Source: Erwinia piriflorinigrans CFBP 5888 (GTDB lineage: Bacteria > Pseudomonadota > Gammaproteobacteria > Enterobacterales > Enterobacteriaceae). From it: 64,000 nt of DNA. Each line of letters starts with the position of its first letter. Positions within the stretch are counted from its first letter, which is position 1. The notes beneath the pieces were generated by a model, which saw only the letters and a program-made list of their open reading frames with translations, was not told the origin of the DNA and did not search any database. Where the stretch lies: positions 1 through 64,000 of the forward strand of contig NZ_CAHS01000015.1 of the NCBI RefSeq assembly GCF_001050515.1. Direction: 5' to 3'. The translations under genes were made by a program, and so were the position numbers. This document shows positions 1 through 10,368 of the stretch, piece by piece.

Positions 1-1
1 C

Positions 2-349
2 GTGGGTGGCAGTAGTAAAAGCTCGGGGCTGTTTATCAGCCTGATTAAACACCTTAAAGCGACCTACCGCCGGGCACGAAGCATCACGCTCATCGTGGAT
101 AGCTACATCATCCACAAGAGCCGGGAAAGGCTGTGCTGGCTGAAATAGAATCCAAAGTTCAGAGTCATTTATCAGCCGGTTTACTCGCCGTGGGTCAATC
201 ACGTTGAACGGTTGTGGCAGGCATTACACGACACAATCACCCGCAATCATCAGTACCGTTCAATGTGGCAATGACTTCAGAAGGTGAGGCACTTTATCGA
301 AACGATCAGCCCCTTCCCGGGCGGGCTGCATGGTCTGGCCAAAGTGTAG
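2..349 (+). pseudogene. IS630-family transposase remnant (C-terminal part)
   Basis: Reading from base 2 gives the C-terminal half of an IS630/Tc1-like DDE transposase. It contains LIVDSYIIHKS (second catalytic Asp region) and later YQPVYSPWVNHVERLW, which matches the family P-x-Y-S-P-x-x-N-x-x-E-x-x-W block with the last catalytic Glu. The frame is broken by in-frame stops TAG at 146-148 and TGA at 272-274 before the natural-looking stop at 347-349. The element is therefore dead. Its 5' part lies outside the window, and I could not identify a terminal inverted repeat or target duplication at the right end. Confidence 0.8.
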
Positions 350-920
350 CGATATTAGGATCAGCTATTTAGGGTTTAAACTGCGGCCACGATCAGTGAT
401 GTTCAAACCAGTATGGAAACATGGTTGCTGCTGATTGGGAGACTGAAAGGGAAGAGATCAGAGTCGCCACTGCCAGCTCGAAAACTGATGAAATAGTGCG
501 TCGGGCATCAGTGGCAACTGTCGGTGCGCCTCGTTTAGCGGTTTCCTGAAGAATTTTAAGAATGTTGTGCGGGGTGGCTTCCTGATAGGGAGTTTGCCAA
601 TGGAGGGGAAAACCACACGCCCCAGCATATCCAGCCGACGCGTTTTGGTGATTTCTACCAGTCTTTCATTCGCACCCACTCTTTAGCGATAAACTCAAAA
701 GTGTTGAATGCTTCGTTAAGCTGGTGGATCTTATCTAATTCTGGCCTGTGTCGGGTTTATTTGCGGTCTTGCCCGTATTTCTCCCGTGCCTAAGCGAGTT
801 TACCGCGCAGCATTGCGTCTCAGTAAACATAATGATGACTGATGTATTTCTTATACCGTTATTGTGCTTACCTGAAGTTAAGATGGAAGTATCTGCTACT
901 CATATTTGGCTGCGTTACAG
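350..920. other. Gene-poor stretch beside the IS remnant
   Basis: No recognisable gene. An open frame on the minus strand at 458-679 (73 codons) matches no family I know and has no convincing ribosome binding site. A plus-strand frame at 748-975 runs through the ychF terminator and is probably chance. The stretch may hold IS-associated debris. Confidence 0.4.
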
Positions 921-950
921 GAAAAAAAATCCACGCAACCGCGTGGATTT
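921..950 (-). terminator. Intrinsic terminator of ychF
   Basis: A perfect 10-bp stem, AAATCCACGC (927-936) with GCGTGGATTT (941-950), has a 4-nt loop. Read on the minus strand it is followed by a run of Us (the A run at 922-929). It lies 60 nt past the ychF stop. Confidence 0.85.
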
Positions 951-1009
951 TATGGGGTTTTTGTGGTCGCCATGAGATTCAATGAACCTCATTAGACAAC
1001 AAAAGCGAA

Positions 1010-2101
1010 TTAGACGTTAAACAAGAAGTTCATTACATCGCCATCTTTCACAATATACTCTTTACCTTCTGAACGCATCTTACCGGCTTCCTTGGCCCCT
1101 TGCTCACCCTTGAAGGCAATAAAGTCATCAAAAGCGATAGTCTGTGCGCGGATAAAGCCTTTCTCGAAATCGGTGTGGATTTTACCGGCAGCCTGCGGTG
1201 CTGTTGCACCAACCGGGATGGTCCAGGCGCGCACTTCTTTTACGCCAGCGGTAAAGTAAGTTTGCAGGTTTAACAGGCTGTAACCGGCGCGGATCACGCG
1301 GTTCAGACCGGGTTCTTCAATACCCAGCTCGGCCATAAACTCTTCGCGATCGCCATCTTCAAGTTCAGCAATGTCCGATTCCACAGCGGCACAAACCGGC
1401 ACCACTACGGAGCCCTCGCTAGCTGCAATCTCACGCACCTTATCCAGATAAGGATTGTTTTCGAAACCGTCTTCGTTGACGTTAGCGATATACATGGTTG
1501 GCTTCAGGGTCAGGAAGCTCAGATAGCGAATGGCTGCTTTATCTTCGTCGCTCAGATCCAGCGCGCGCAGCATGCCGGCTTTTTCCAAATGTGGCAGGCA
1601 TTTCTCCAGCGCAATCTGCTCGGCTTTGGCATCTTTATCGCCACCCTTCGCTTTTTTCTGCACGCGCTGCAAGGCGCGCTCACAGGTATCCAAATCGGAC
1701 AGGGCGAGTTCGGTGTTAATCGTTTCGATATCATCAGCCGGATCGACTTTATTGTTCACGTGAATGATATTGTCGTTCTCAAAACAGCGTACTACGTGAC
1801 CAATCGCTTCCGTTTCCCTGATGTTAGTCAGGAACTGATTACCCAAGCCTTCGCCCTTAGAAGCCCCTTTGACCAGTCCGGCAATGTCAACGAATTCCAT
1901 CGTGGTTGGCAGAATGCGCTGCGGCTTAACGATCTCCGCCAACTGGTCCAGACGTGAATCAGGCATTGGCACGACGCCGGTATTAGGCTCAATGGTGCAA
2001 AACGGGAAGTTAGCAGCTTCGATACCCGCTTTAGTTAACGCATTGAACAGGGTGGATTTCCCGACGTTTGGCAGGCCCACAATACCGCATTTGAATCCCA
2101 T
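1010..2101 (-). CDS. ychF: Redox-regulated ribosome-binding ATPase YchF (Obg-like OLA1 family)
   Basis: YchF/OLA1 is a universally conserved TRAFAC P-loop protein that prefers ATP to GTP, binds 70S ribosomes and is linked to translation-start fidelity and oxidative stress. The 363-aa length is typical. The P-loop GLPNVGKST is at residues 9-17. The G3 motif lies in [16 protein letters not shown], and the non-GTPase-type G4 is NVNE near residue 200, which explains the ATP preference. A TGS domain occupies roughly residues 280-363. In E. coli ychF follows pth in one transcription unit. Here two plus-strand genes separate them, so ychF must have its own promoter. Confidence 0.97.
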   Translation of the reverse strand: MGFKCGIVGLPNVGKSTLFNALTKAGIEAANFPFCTIEPNTGVVPMPDSRLDQLAEIVKPQRILPTTMEFVDIAGLVKGASKGEGLGNQFLTNIRETEAIGHVVRCFENDNIIHVNNKVDPADDIETINTELALSDLDTCERALQRVQKKAKGGDKDAKAEQIALEKCLPHLEKAGMLRALDLSDEDKAAIRYLSFLTLKPTMYIANVNEDGFENNPYLDKVREIAASEGSVVVPVCAAVESDIAELEDGDREEFMAELGIEEPGLNRVIRAGYSLLNLQTYFTAGVKEVRAWTIPVGATAPQAAGKIHTDFEKGFIRAQTIAFDDFIAFKGEQGAKEAGKMRSEGKEYIVKDGDVMNFLFNV

Positions 2102-2190
2102 GTTTGAATCACCTTAATAGCTTGATAATCAAGAGGTAAATAAAGACCTCTGGATATTGTCACAGACGGTTGTCTTATAAGTTTACGCGC

Positions 2191-2196
2191 ATTATA
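2191..2196 (-). promoter_or_regulatory. Candidate -10 box of the ychF promoter
   Basis: On the minus strand the sequence GTGTATAATGCG contains a perfect TATAAT, 90 nt upstream of the ychF start. No good -35 hexamer is visible at 17 nt. The rest of 2102-2460 holds no gene. Confidence 0.45.
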
Positions 2197-2460
2197 CACG
2201 TAATTTTAGCCTTAATGGCGTTGATTTCTCATGCCCCAGCTAACTTAGTTCTTGAGATCCTGCTCACATTTTCCCATACTGACACGACTTTACAAAGATC
2301 CGGGGGATCCTGCAGATGCATTGCTCGCGGCTTACGCCACCTTAAAATGCCTCCCCTCTGCGCAACGCCTGTTGCCGCCACTCGTCATTCTGACGAGCCA
2401 GCTGTGCCCGATAAATGCGGCACTGACTATCAATCACGCTAAATGAAGACTGGAAAGAGT

Positions 2461-3942
2461 ATGTTTAACCTGAAAAATTTCAGGGCGAGAGACGTGAAAA
2501 ATGACGTCCTGGCCGGGGCAGTGGTCTCTGTCGCACTGATCCCTGAAGCCACCGCCTTTTCGCTGCTGGCCGGTCTTTCACCGACCATTGGGCTGCACAC
2601 CGCCTTTATCCTGGGGTTGATAACCGCCTTTTTCGGCGGCAAACCGGGAATGATTTCTGGCGCAGCAGGTTCCATCATTGTTGTATTGATTGGCCTGATA
2701 ACCCAGCATGGCTACGAGTATGTGCTGTTGGCGACGATCCTTGCGGGGCTAATCCAGCTGTCGATTGGCGTGCTGCGGCTGGGTAAATTTATCCGCCTGG
2801 TGCCGCAACCCGCGATTTACGGTTTTGTTAACGGGCTGGCCATTGTCATTATGCTGGCCCAGTTCCCAATGATTAAAGGGCAGGGGCCGGTGATGTATGG
2901 CCTTGTGGCACTCGCTATGCTGATAGTCTGGCTGTTTCCTAAACTGACCAAAGCTATTCCCGGTTCACTGGCCGCGCTGATTGCCATCAGCGCCATTGCG
3001 GTTGGTTTTGGCCTTGATACCAAGCGTGTCGGCGATCTGGCGGATATCTCCGGCACGTTGCCGCAGTTCCACCTGCCGACTGCTCCCTTGAGTTGGGAAA
3101 CGTTGAAAATCGTGCTGCCGTATGCGGTGGTGATTGCGCTGGTGGGGCTGATTGAGTCGTTATTAACACTCTCTGTGCTCGACGAAATGGGCAGTAAAAA
3201 GGGTGCTGGTAATCAGGAGTGCGTCGCGCAAGGGATCGGAAATACCCTTTGTGGCTTTTTTGGTAGCTTCGCGGGTTGCGCGATGATTGGCCAATCGATT
3301 ATCAACTTCACCTCCGGTGGGCGTGGGCGTATCTCTAACCTCGTTGGCGCGCTACTACTGATCCTGTTTGTTGTCAGTCTGTCGCAGTATATCGCACTGC
3401 TTCCTGTGGCGGCGCTGGCGGGCATTATGTTTGTGGTCTGTATCAATACCTTCGAGTGGAGCTCTCTGCGTCGTCTGAAGCGTATGCCGAAAGCGGATGC
3501 TGTGATTATGGTAGCGGTGACGCTGGTCACCATTTTCACCGACCTGGCACTGGCGGTGATCTGTGGTGTGATTATTTCTGCACTGGTCTTTGCCTGGCAG
3601 CATGCGCGTATCCGTGTTATTGAGCGCTCTGAGACGCAGGAGCATAAGACCTATCAACTGGAAGGACCGTTATTTTTTGGTTCCACCACGGCTTTTCAGG
3701 AGTTATTTAATCCGCTGCAAGACCCGGATAATGTGGTGATTGACTTTGCTCGCACCCGCGTAATGGATTCCAGTGGGGTAGAGGCTATTGATAAACTTAC
3801 AACCCGCTATCTGGAGGCCGGAAAAAATCTGCGTCTGCGTCATCTCAGTGAGGACTGTATCAGTCTGCTGCAACAGGCCGGACCTTTTTGCACTCATGAG
3901 TTAGACGACCCGGATTACAAAGTTGCCAGTAACGATGTTTGA
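2461..3942 (+). CDS. SulP-family inorganic anion transporter with C-terminal STAS domain
   Basis: A polytopic inner-membrane protein of 493 aa from the chosen start. It has about ten to twelve hydrophobic segments over residues 15-390, including the SulP signature region near the N terminus (VALIPEATAFSLLAGLSPTIGL). A cytosolic STAS domain follows, with VIDFARTRVMDSSGVEAI near residues 425-442. SulP proteins carry sulfate, bicarbonate or dicarboxylates. This one is clearly not the usual E. coli DauA (shorter, divergent N terminus), so the substrate is open. I start at 2461 because GGAAAGAG sits just upstream. An in-frame ATG at 2443 has no ribosome binding site. The gene lies between ychF and an EAL gene, where E. 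coli has neither. Confidence 0.85.
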   Translation: MFNLKNFRARDVKNDVLAGAVVSVALIPEATAFSLLAGLSPTIGLHTAFILGLITAFFGGKPGMISGAAGSIIVVLIGLITQHGYEYVLLATILAGLIQLSIGVLRLGKFIRLVPQPAIYGFVNGLAIVIMLAQFPMIKGQGPVMYGLVALAMLIVWLFPKLTKAIPGSLAALIAISAIAVGFGLDTKRVGDLADISGTLPQFHLPTAPLSWETLKIVLPYAVVIALVGLIESLLTLSVLDEMGSKKGAGNQECVAQGIGNTLCGFFGSFAGCAMIGQSIINFTSGGRGRISNLVGALLLILFVVSLSQYIALLPVAALAGIMFVVCINTFEWSSLRRLKRMPKADAVIMVAVTLVTIFTDLALAVICGVIISALVFAWQHARIRVIERSETQEHKTYQLEGPLFFGSTTAFQELFNPLQDPDNVVIDFARTRVMDSSGVEAIDKLTTRYLEAGKNLRLRHLSEDCISLLQQAGPFCTHELDDPDYKVASNDV

Positions 3943-3977
3943 AGCGTAAAGCCGATGGCGATCCTGCCGATAATCTG

Positions 3978-4012
3978 AAAACCGTCATGCATCACGGTGC
4001 AGACGGTTTTAT
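3978..4012 (+). terminator. Intrinsic terminator after the SulP gene
   Basis: AAAACCGTC (3978-3986) pairs with GACGGTTTT (4002-4010). The loop contains a self-complementary TGCA pair that extends the stem. The T-rich 3' arm and following ATT fit a rho-independent terminator. Confidence 0.7.
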
Positions 4013-4076
4013 TCATTATAGTTGATAAGAATACAGGTTATTTCATTGGCAGGACGCCTGTTAATCGGTTGGCAGC

Positions 4077-4757
4077 ATGAAAAACGAATTTCTTTGTATT
4101 CCTCTGCATACGCTTTGCGGAGAGCTGATTGCCATCGACTTATGTTACCGCCCACAGAATAAACCCGGTCATGGCAACCCTTTGGCTCCACAGCCATTTA
4201 TGCCGGCGCAGGTTCGATTGTTAAATCAGTTGCTGATTGTTGAACATCACGCGGATATTTTCCTTCAGCATGGGCTGTTATGCAGTCTGGCAATCGATTT
4301 TCAGCAGGCGCAGGCGGTCATTGAGTCCTCTCTGATACAGCAAATGCTCAGTCATCTGCCATTTGTTCGGCTCAGGCTGTCGGAACAGTTTCCTAATTTG
4401 CATGATGGTATGAATAACCCGTTGCTGCGCACGCTGGTGGAACGGCTTAATGTGTTATGGCTGAACGATCTCGGCGCGGGACATGCCAATCTGCATGCAC
4501 TACAGTCAAATATGTTTGAAGCGATTAAGTTGGATCGTCAGTTTTACCAGATAAACGTGCGTAAACCTTGGTTCAACATCTTGATCGATCGTATTCGCCA
4601 GTACAGCAGCCGTATAATTATTGAAGGCATGATTGATAATGCGCAGCTACAGGTGCTGCGCGATAGCCATATTTGGGCGGTTCAGGGCTATTTTATGCCG
4701 ATGCTGACCCTGGACAATCTGCTACGGCATCTTGTCACACGGGGCAAAGTGAATTAG
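4077..4757 (+). CDS. Degenerate EAL-domain protein, YdiV/STM1697-like
   Basis: A 226-aa stand-alone EAL fold. The name-giving EAL motif is lost (RLRLSEQFP at that position). The DDFG loop reads NDLGAG, while the lysine strand (IKLDRQF), the late glutamate (IIIEGMID) and the final QGYFM block remain. Loss of the metal-binding acids means it is unlikely to hydrolyse cyclic di-GMP. Enterobacterial proteins of this build (YdiV, STM1697) instead bind FlhD4C2 and repress flagellar genes, so a motility-regulator role is a reasonable inference. No sensory or membrane segment is present. A second, diverged relative is at 59486-60238. Its ribosome binding site is weak. Confidence 0.75.
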   Translation: MKNEFLCIPLHTLCGELIAIDLCYRPQNKPGHGNPLAPQPFMPAQVRLLNQLLIVEHHADIFLQHGLLCSLAIDFQQAQAVIESSLIQQMLSHLPFVRLRLSEQFPNLHDGMNNPLLRTLVERLNVLWLNDLGAGHANLHALQSNMFEAIKLDRQFYQINVRKPWFNILIDRIRQYSSRIIIEGMIDNAQLQVLRDSHIWAVQGYFMPMLTLDNLLRHLVTRGKVN

Positions 4758-4797
4758 CCACCGCCCGGAGAGAGCTTTACTGGAACAGGGAGTTCGA

Positions 4798-5385
4798 TCA
4801 GCCCGCTTTAAAACTATGCAGGCGGTTCATCGCTTTCAAACGATCTTCTTTCAGCCAGAGTTCGGTACAGCGTGCTGCTTCATCTACCGCGTCATCGATC
4901 AGCTGTTGTTCTACTGCCTGAGGTTTACCCAGTACGAATCCAACCACTTTCTGTCGATCCCCCGGATGGCCAATACCGATGCGCAAACGATGAAAATTCA
5001 GGTTGTTACCTAGCCTGCTAATGATATCTTTAAGGCCATTGTGACCGCCGTGGCCGCCCCCCTGTTTAAACTTCGCCACGCCCGGCGGCAGGTCCAGTTC
5101 ATCGTGAGCCACCAGAATTTCTTCAACAGGAATACGATAAAAGGTCGCCATTGCGGCAACTGCCTTGCCGCTAAGATTCATAAACGTGGTGGGAACCAGC
5201 AGGCGCACATCTTCACCCCCTATATTCAGGCGCGCGGTGTAGCCGAAAAATTTGCTCTCTTCTTTCAATGACTGATTATGGCGCTCTGCCAGCAGGTCAA
5301 CGTACCAGGCACCAGCATTATGGCGCGTGGCGGCATATTCGGCGCCGGGGTTTGCCAGTCCAACGATCAGTTTAATTCGGCTCAC
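4798..5385 (-). CDS. pth: Peptidyl-tRNA hydrolase
   Basis: Releases tRNA from peptidyl-tRNAs that drop off ribosomes. It is a cytosolic, essential enzyme. The 195-aa length is normal. The N-terminal VGLANPG block with its conserved Asn, the catalytic His22 (TRHNAG), the FMNLSG block and the Asp of [10 protein letters not shown] (about residue 95) are all present, as is [12 protein letters not shown]. In E. coli pth and ychF are co-transcribed. Here a SulP gene and an EAL gene on the opposite strand intervene. Pth is therefore probably monocistronic, from a promoter in 5386-5647. Confidence 0.97.
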   Translation of the reverse strand: MSRIKLIVGLANPGAEYAATRHNAGAWYVDLLAERHNQSLKEESKFFGYTARLNIGGEDVRLLVPTTFMNLSGKAVAAMATFYRIPVEEILVAHDELDLPPGVAKFKQGGGHGGHNGLKDIISRLGNNLNFHRLRIGIGHPGDRQKVVGFVLGKPQAVEQQLIDDAVDEAARCTELWLKEDRLKAMNRLHSFKAG

Positions 5386-5647
5386 TTATCATGTTTCCTG
5401 CAAAATACGGATGAAAGCGGCCAGTTTACTCAAGCAGAACGGATAACTCAAAGATCTGCGTAAAAACCCGATTTATAACAGCAGGCAAGCGCGTATAAGA
5501 CAGTAAAGTACAAAGTTCTCCTTACGTAAAAATTTGTCAAATAATCACCGCTAAATGTGATCGCTGACTCATCAAAATCTCTTAATGTTTCCTAAACTGG
5601 CTTTGTGTGGAAGCGGAGTCTGCTATTGAAAAGGTCTGGGGGTCACG

Positions 5648-5947
5648 ATGAAACGTCAACATACACATCTTTTAGGTAACGGACTGATGATATTGGGATT
5701 GGTGGTAATGATTGCCGGCATTGGTTACTCCGTGGTGAATCAGTTCCCACAGCTCAGCCTGCCGCAATTTATGGTAAATGGTGCGATATTCAGTATTTTT
5801 ATCGGTGCTCTGATGTGGTTAGCTGGGGCCAGAATCAGTGGTCGGGAAAAAATCGCCGACCGATATTACTGGGTGCGCCATTGCGGCGACCAGCGCTGCC
5901 GTCATGGCGGTGGTCAGCACCATCACAATCACCATCGTCATCAGTGA
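5648..5947 (+). CDS. ychH: YchH family inner-membrane stress protein
   Basis: A 99-aa protein with two transmembrane helices (about residues 10-30 and 43-62) and a conserved cytosolic block ARISGREKIADRYYWVRHC. It matches E. coli YchH, a small membrane protein linked to stress resistance. Its position between pth and prs is conserved. The C terminus is unusual: the last 14 residues read HGGGQHHHNHHRHQ, far richer in histidine than the E. coli tail, and could bind metal. E. coli ychH is CRP-activated. Here only a half-site TGTGATCG is seen, near 5556. Confidence 0.93.
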   Translation: MKRQHTHLLGNGLMILGLVVMIAGIGYSVVNQFPQLSLPQFMVNGAIFSIFIGALMWLAGARISGREKIADRYYWVRHCGDQRCRHGGGQHHHNHHRHQ

Positions 5948-6097
5948 TGGTAAGGTTTGCGCCTGTTAAGACGGGCGCACAGTTTTGTTCACTATGGGCT
6001 GCCGAGTGGATACTGTCCCATTCATTTCCTGCCAGATAACTGCATTTACCCTTTGCCCACACCCTGTCTTAATCAATAAAACTCAGCTCAAATAAAA

Positions 6098-6121
6098 AGG
6101 GACAGGCGCTTACCTGTCCCT
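6098..6121 (-). terminator. Intrinsic terminator downstream of prs
   Basis: AGGGACAGG (6098-6106) pairs perfectly with CCTGTCCCT (6113-6121) around a 6-nt loop. On the minus strand the stem is followed by Us (the A run at 6094-6098). A second inverted repeat, AGTGCTGA (6123-6130) with TCAGCACT (6147-6154), lies between it and the prs stop. Confidence 0.8.
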
Positions 6122-6231
6122 AAGTGCTGACATAAAAAATAGGTGCTCAGCACTGAAAGGCTGAATCTGCATCAAGCCCTGGCATCAGATAATGCCGGAG
6201 CAAATACGGTATTCAGCCAGCTTAATGCCTC

Positions 6232-7245
<1,014 letters not shown>

Positions 7246-7269
7246 TTACGTTTTCATACGGGTGTCTTA

Positions 7270-7310
7270 CCCGACATCCTTAACGCTGAAGCAGCGCCAG
7301 GGATGTCGGG
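7270..7310. other. Long imperfect stem-loop in the ispE-prs spacer
   Basis: CCCGACATCC (7270-7279) can pair with GGATGTCGGG (7301-7310). Inside is a second perfect hairpin, CGCTG (7284-7288) with CAGCG (7292-7296). It sits in the prs leader, downstream of ispE on the minus strand, and lacks a U run. It is more likely a leader structure or processing site than a terminator. Confidence 0.5.
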
Positions 7311-7354
7311 TTATCTGAGAGCGGTTGTGCAGTGTCTGGAACAGGGTGACACTG

Positions 7355-8224
7355 TCACATTAGGCTCGGTTGCTCCGACAGGGTGCGGTGTAGCGGAGAA
7401 ATGTTAACGCCTCGCGCAACAAACCCCTGCAATCCAGCCGGAGCCAGCTCAAACACCTGACGGGCGGCGGACTCGGTGTCGAATTCAGCAAACACACAAG
7501 CACCCGTTCCGGTCAGGCGTGACGGCGCATATTCTAGCAGCCAGGAAACGAGCTGTTCAACCTCGCAAAAACGATTTCTTACTACTGTCTCACAATCATT
7601 GCGGAATTCGCTCGATAATAAGGCTGCGATTTCACGATGTGGTGTGTTTCTGGTCAATGCCGGGTCACTGAAGACTAAAGGTGTGGCAATACTGACCCCA
7701 GGATGCATCACAAGGTACCATTTCTCAGCGGGTGAAACCGGCGTAAGCCGCTCACCAACCCCTTCGGCGAAAGCGGCGAAGCCATGCACAAACACCGGCA
7801 CGTCGGCACCTAGCTGCAACCCAAAGACTGCCAGCTGTTCAAAACTGAAGCCAGTTTGCCAAAGATGATTCAGCGCCACCAGCACCGTGGCGGCGTTGGA
7901 AGAGCCGCCGCCCAGGCCACCGCCCATCGGCAGCCGTTTGGTTACCGCGAAGTTTGCACCGGCATTAGCGGGCAGGGTGCCATGCTTTTGCGCCTGTTCG
8001 CGCAGCAGTTTTGCCGCACGAATAATCAGATTTTCATCGTCGGCCACGCCGTCCAGTGGACTTAACAGTTGCAAAGCTCCACTCTGATTGGTTTCAATCG
8101 TCAGAGTATCGCCATAATCGAGGAACTGAAAAAGCGTTTGCAGATTGTGATAGCCATCCGGACGGCGGCCGGTGATGTAGAGAAAAAGATTGAGCTTTGC
8201 CGGTGCGGGCCATGTGGTTGTCAT
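7355..8224 (-). CDS. ispE: 4-diphosphocytidyl-2-C-methyl-D-erythritol kinase
   Basis: GHMP-family kinase that phosphorylates CDP-methylerythritol in the non-mevalonate isoprenoid pathway. The 289-aa length is typical. The N terminus [21 protein letters not shown] is the family signature, with the catalytic Lys/Asp context. The glycine-rich ATP loop [15 protein letters not shown] is near residues 100-114, and GADVPVF follows. It overlaps lolB by 4 nt (ATGA) and precedes prs, the same lolB-ispE-prs order as E. coli. Translational coupling with lolB is likely. Confidence 0.97.
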   Translation of the reverse strand: MTTTWPAPAKLNLFLYITGRRPDGYHNLQTLFQFLDYGDTLTIETNQSGALQLLSPLDGVADDENLIIRAAKLLREQAQKHGTLPANAGANFAVTKRLPMGGGLGGGSSNAATVLVALNHLWQTGFSFEQLAVFGLQLGADVPVFVHGFAAFAEGVGERLTPVSPAEKWYLVMHPGVSIATPLVFSDPALTRNTPHREIAALLSSEFRNDCETVVRNRFCEVEQLVSWLLEYAPSRLTGTGACVFAEFDTESAARQVFELAPAGLQGFVARGVNISPLHRTLSEQPSLM

Positions 8225-8847
8225 TTTACCGTCCAGCTATCCATCTTCAGCTTAATTCGCTGGTCGCCCTGTTGCAGTTCAATATTCGCAGGCAGCTGTG
8301 GGTTTTGCTCGTCGTGGTAGCTCAGGTAGGTAACGTGCCACTGTTTACCCTCTTCACTGAAATTGACCTCACGCAGGCGGTAGCGATCGTCCAGCTGATA
8401 ATCCGTAGCTTCGCCCGGCAGGCCCATCATCCATTGGCGCAGGTTACTCAATGGAATGGTCATGCCGGTCAATTGAGAAATCATCTGCGCAGCATCGTTA
8501 CTGACATACCGTTTGCCTTTGTTGTCGACGATCTGTGCTACCTGGCCCTGCTGATCCAGCTGCAATTCGGTACTGCCCAGCGGGTTGGTCAGCAGCAGAC
8601 GGTAGCGGTCTGGCGCGCTTTGCTGCCAGTTAAAACGGGCATAGACTTTTTGCCGATCGGAGAGCCAGGCAAAAGCCCCTCTGGTTTGATACTGGGTTAT
8701 TTTTTCAACCGCCTGCTGGTGCTGATGCCACTGCGCAGACGTCGGGCTTTGACCGGGTTTTTGCGGCTGCGTGTGCAGGCCGCAGGCCGTCAACAGCAGG
8801 CTGGCAAGGGGAAGAAGCCGCCACAGGCGGCGATTCGACAATAACAT
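8221..8847 (-). CDS. lolB: Outer-membrane lipoprotein receptor LolB
   Basis: Accepts lipoproteins from periplasmic LolA and inserts them in the outer membrane, and is itself a lipoprotein. The protein has 208 aa. A signal peptide ends in a lipobox (LLTAC, Cys22), and the residue after Cys is Gly, which does not signal inner-membrane retention. The remainder is the LolB beta-sandwich, with Trp and Tyr-rich strands. A ribosome binding site GAGGAG lies upstream of the ATG. It is divergent from hemA and overlaps ispE downstream. Confidence 0.95.
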   Translation of the reverse strand: MLLSNRRLWRLLPLASLLLTACGLHTQPQKPGQSPTSAQWHQHQQAVEKITQYQTRGAFAWLSDRQKVYARFNWQQSAPDRYRLLLTNPLGSTELQLDQQGQVAQIVDNKGKRYVSNDAAQMISQLTGMTIPLSNLRQWMMGLPGEATDYQLDDRYRLREVNFSEEGKQWHVTYLSYHDEQNPQLPANIELQQGDQRIKLKMDSWTVK

Positions 8848-9072
8848 AATCAGGTCAGCTCCTCAGACTCGGTTCGGGCATACTTGCCGCATTAACCGCT
8901 CACGCTAACCAGCTAAATTGATGCCGTCAATGAACAAATTATCTGATTCGAACGAAGTAAGGGATATCTTGTTGCAGGGATAGACGAAGCATGGCTTTTA
9001 TTGATCCCGCGCATCTTGTAGAATGCGCCTCACAAAACCCTATCAACAGTGGGATCTCCCCGACCTGTCACC

Positions 9073-10329
9073 ATGACGTTACTGGCTCTCGGAATTAATC
9101 ATAAAACGGCACCTGTGGCCCTGCGTGAGCGTGTAACGTTCACGCCAGATACCCTCGAACAGGCGCTCAACAGCCTGATGGCCCAGCCGCTAATACAGGG
9201 TGGCGTGGTGCTGTCTACCTGTAACCGTACCGAGTTGTACCTTAGTGTTGAACAGCAAGAGAACCTGCAGGATCAGCTGATAGCCTGGCTATGCGATTAT
9301 CATCAACTGAGCCCCGACGAGGTGCTGAAAAGCCTTTATTGGCATCATGATAATGAGGCGGTTAGCCATTTGATGCGCGTGGCCAGCGGGCTTGATTCAC
9401 TGGTGCTGGGGGAACCGCAAATTCTTGGACAGGTGAAAAAAGCCTTTGCTGACTCTCAGCGCGGGCATTCGCTGTCCAGTGAACTGGAGCGCATGTTCCA
9501 GAAATCTTTCTCCGTGGCAAAACGTGTGCGCACCGAAACGGAGATTGGTGCCAGTGCGGTTTCGGTGGCTTTTGCCGCCTGTACCTTGGCGCGTCAAATT
9601 TTCGAATCGCTCACCACGGTCAATGTACTTCTGGTTGGGGCGGGTGAAACCATTGAGCTTGCCGCGCGCCATCTGCATCAGCACAAGGTGAAAAAATTGA
9701 TGATTGCCAACCGCACGCGCGAACGCGCGCAGGTGCTGGCTGCGGAAGTTGACGCTGAAGTTATCAGCCTTGCAGATATCGATGAGCGTCTCGCCGAAGC
9801 CGATATTATTATCAGCTCTACCGCCAGCCCGCTGCCAATTATTGGTAAAGGAATGGTGGAGCGTGCGTTAAAAAAACGGCGTAATCAACCCATGCTGTTG
9901 GTGGATATTGCCGTGCCGCGCGATGTTGAACCGGAAGTGGGCAAACTGGCGAACGCCTATCTTTACAGCGTTGATGACCTGCAGGCGATTATTGAAAGCA
10001 ACATGGCACAGCGGCAGGCCGCAGCGGTAGAGGCTGAAACCATCGTTGTGCAAGAAAGCAGCGAGTTTATGTCCTGGCTGCGTGCGCAGAACGCGGTTGA
10101 AACCATTCGCGACTACCGCTCTTCGGCGGATCGGGTGCGCGCTGAACTCGAGGCGCGCGCCATCCAGTCTTTGCAGCAGGGAGCTGATGCCGAACAGGTA
10201 CTGCGTGATATGGCTCATAAATTAACCAATCGTTTGATCCACGCCCCAACCAAATCTCTTCAGCAGGCCGCCCGCGATGGCGATGGCGAACGCCTGCAAA
10301 TTTTACGCGACAGCCTCGGGCTGGAGTAG
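9073..10329 (+). CDS. hemA: Glutamyl-tRNA reductase
   Basis: First step of tetrapyrrole synthesis: reduces Glu-tRNA(Glu) to glutamate-1-semialdehyde with NADPH. I start at 9073 (MTLLALGIN), giving 418 aa, as in E. coli. The in-frame upstream ATG at 9049 adds eight unconserved residues. The catalytic nucleophile is Cys50 in [11 protein letters not shown]. The Rossmann motif is [17 protein letters not shown], and a C-terminal dimerisation helix region follows. The early lysines seen in Thr-Leu-Leu-Ala context are part of the haem-regulated degron in enterics. It is followed closely by prfA and prmC in a conserved operon. Confidence 0.97.
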   Translation: MTLLALGINHKTAPVALRERVTFTPDTLEQALNSLMAQPLIQGGVVLSTCNRTELYLSVEQQENLQDQLIAWLCDYHQLSPDEVLKSLYWHHDNEAVSHLMRVASGLDSLVLGEPQILGQVKKAFADSQRGHSLSSELERMFQKSFSVAKRVRTETEIGASAVSVAFAACTLARQIFESLTTVNVLLVGAGETIELAARHLHQHKVKKLMIANRTRERAQVLAAEVDAEVISLADIDERLAEADIIISSTASPLPIIGKGMVERALKKRRNQPMLLVDIAVPRDVEPEVGKLANAYLYSVDDLQAIIESNMAQRQAAAVEAETIVVQESSEFMSWLRAQNAVETIRDYRSSADRVRAELEARAIQSLQQGADAEQVLRDMAHKLTNRLIHAPTKSLQQAARDGDGERLQILRDSLGLE

Positions 10330-10368
10330 CGTTTCAGGTCTCACTTTTTAAAAGGTAAAATAATACGA

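Noticed and set aside
748-975. 75-codon plus-strand ORF
   Set aside because: It runs through the ychF terminator hairpin, has no ribosome binding site and no recognisable similarity.
2296-2330. Cluster of GGATCC and CTGCAG sites that looks like a cloning polylinker
   Set aside because: No vector sequence around it; the sites are short and the flanks are ordinary intergenic DNA.
2170-2442. 90-codon plus-strand ORF in the ychF-SulP spacer
   Set aside because: It covers the ychF promoter and shows no family features.
8197-8844. 215-codon ORF antisense to lolB
   Set aside because: Shadow of lolB on the other strand; lolB has a lipobox, ribosome binding site and conserved synteny.
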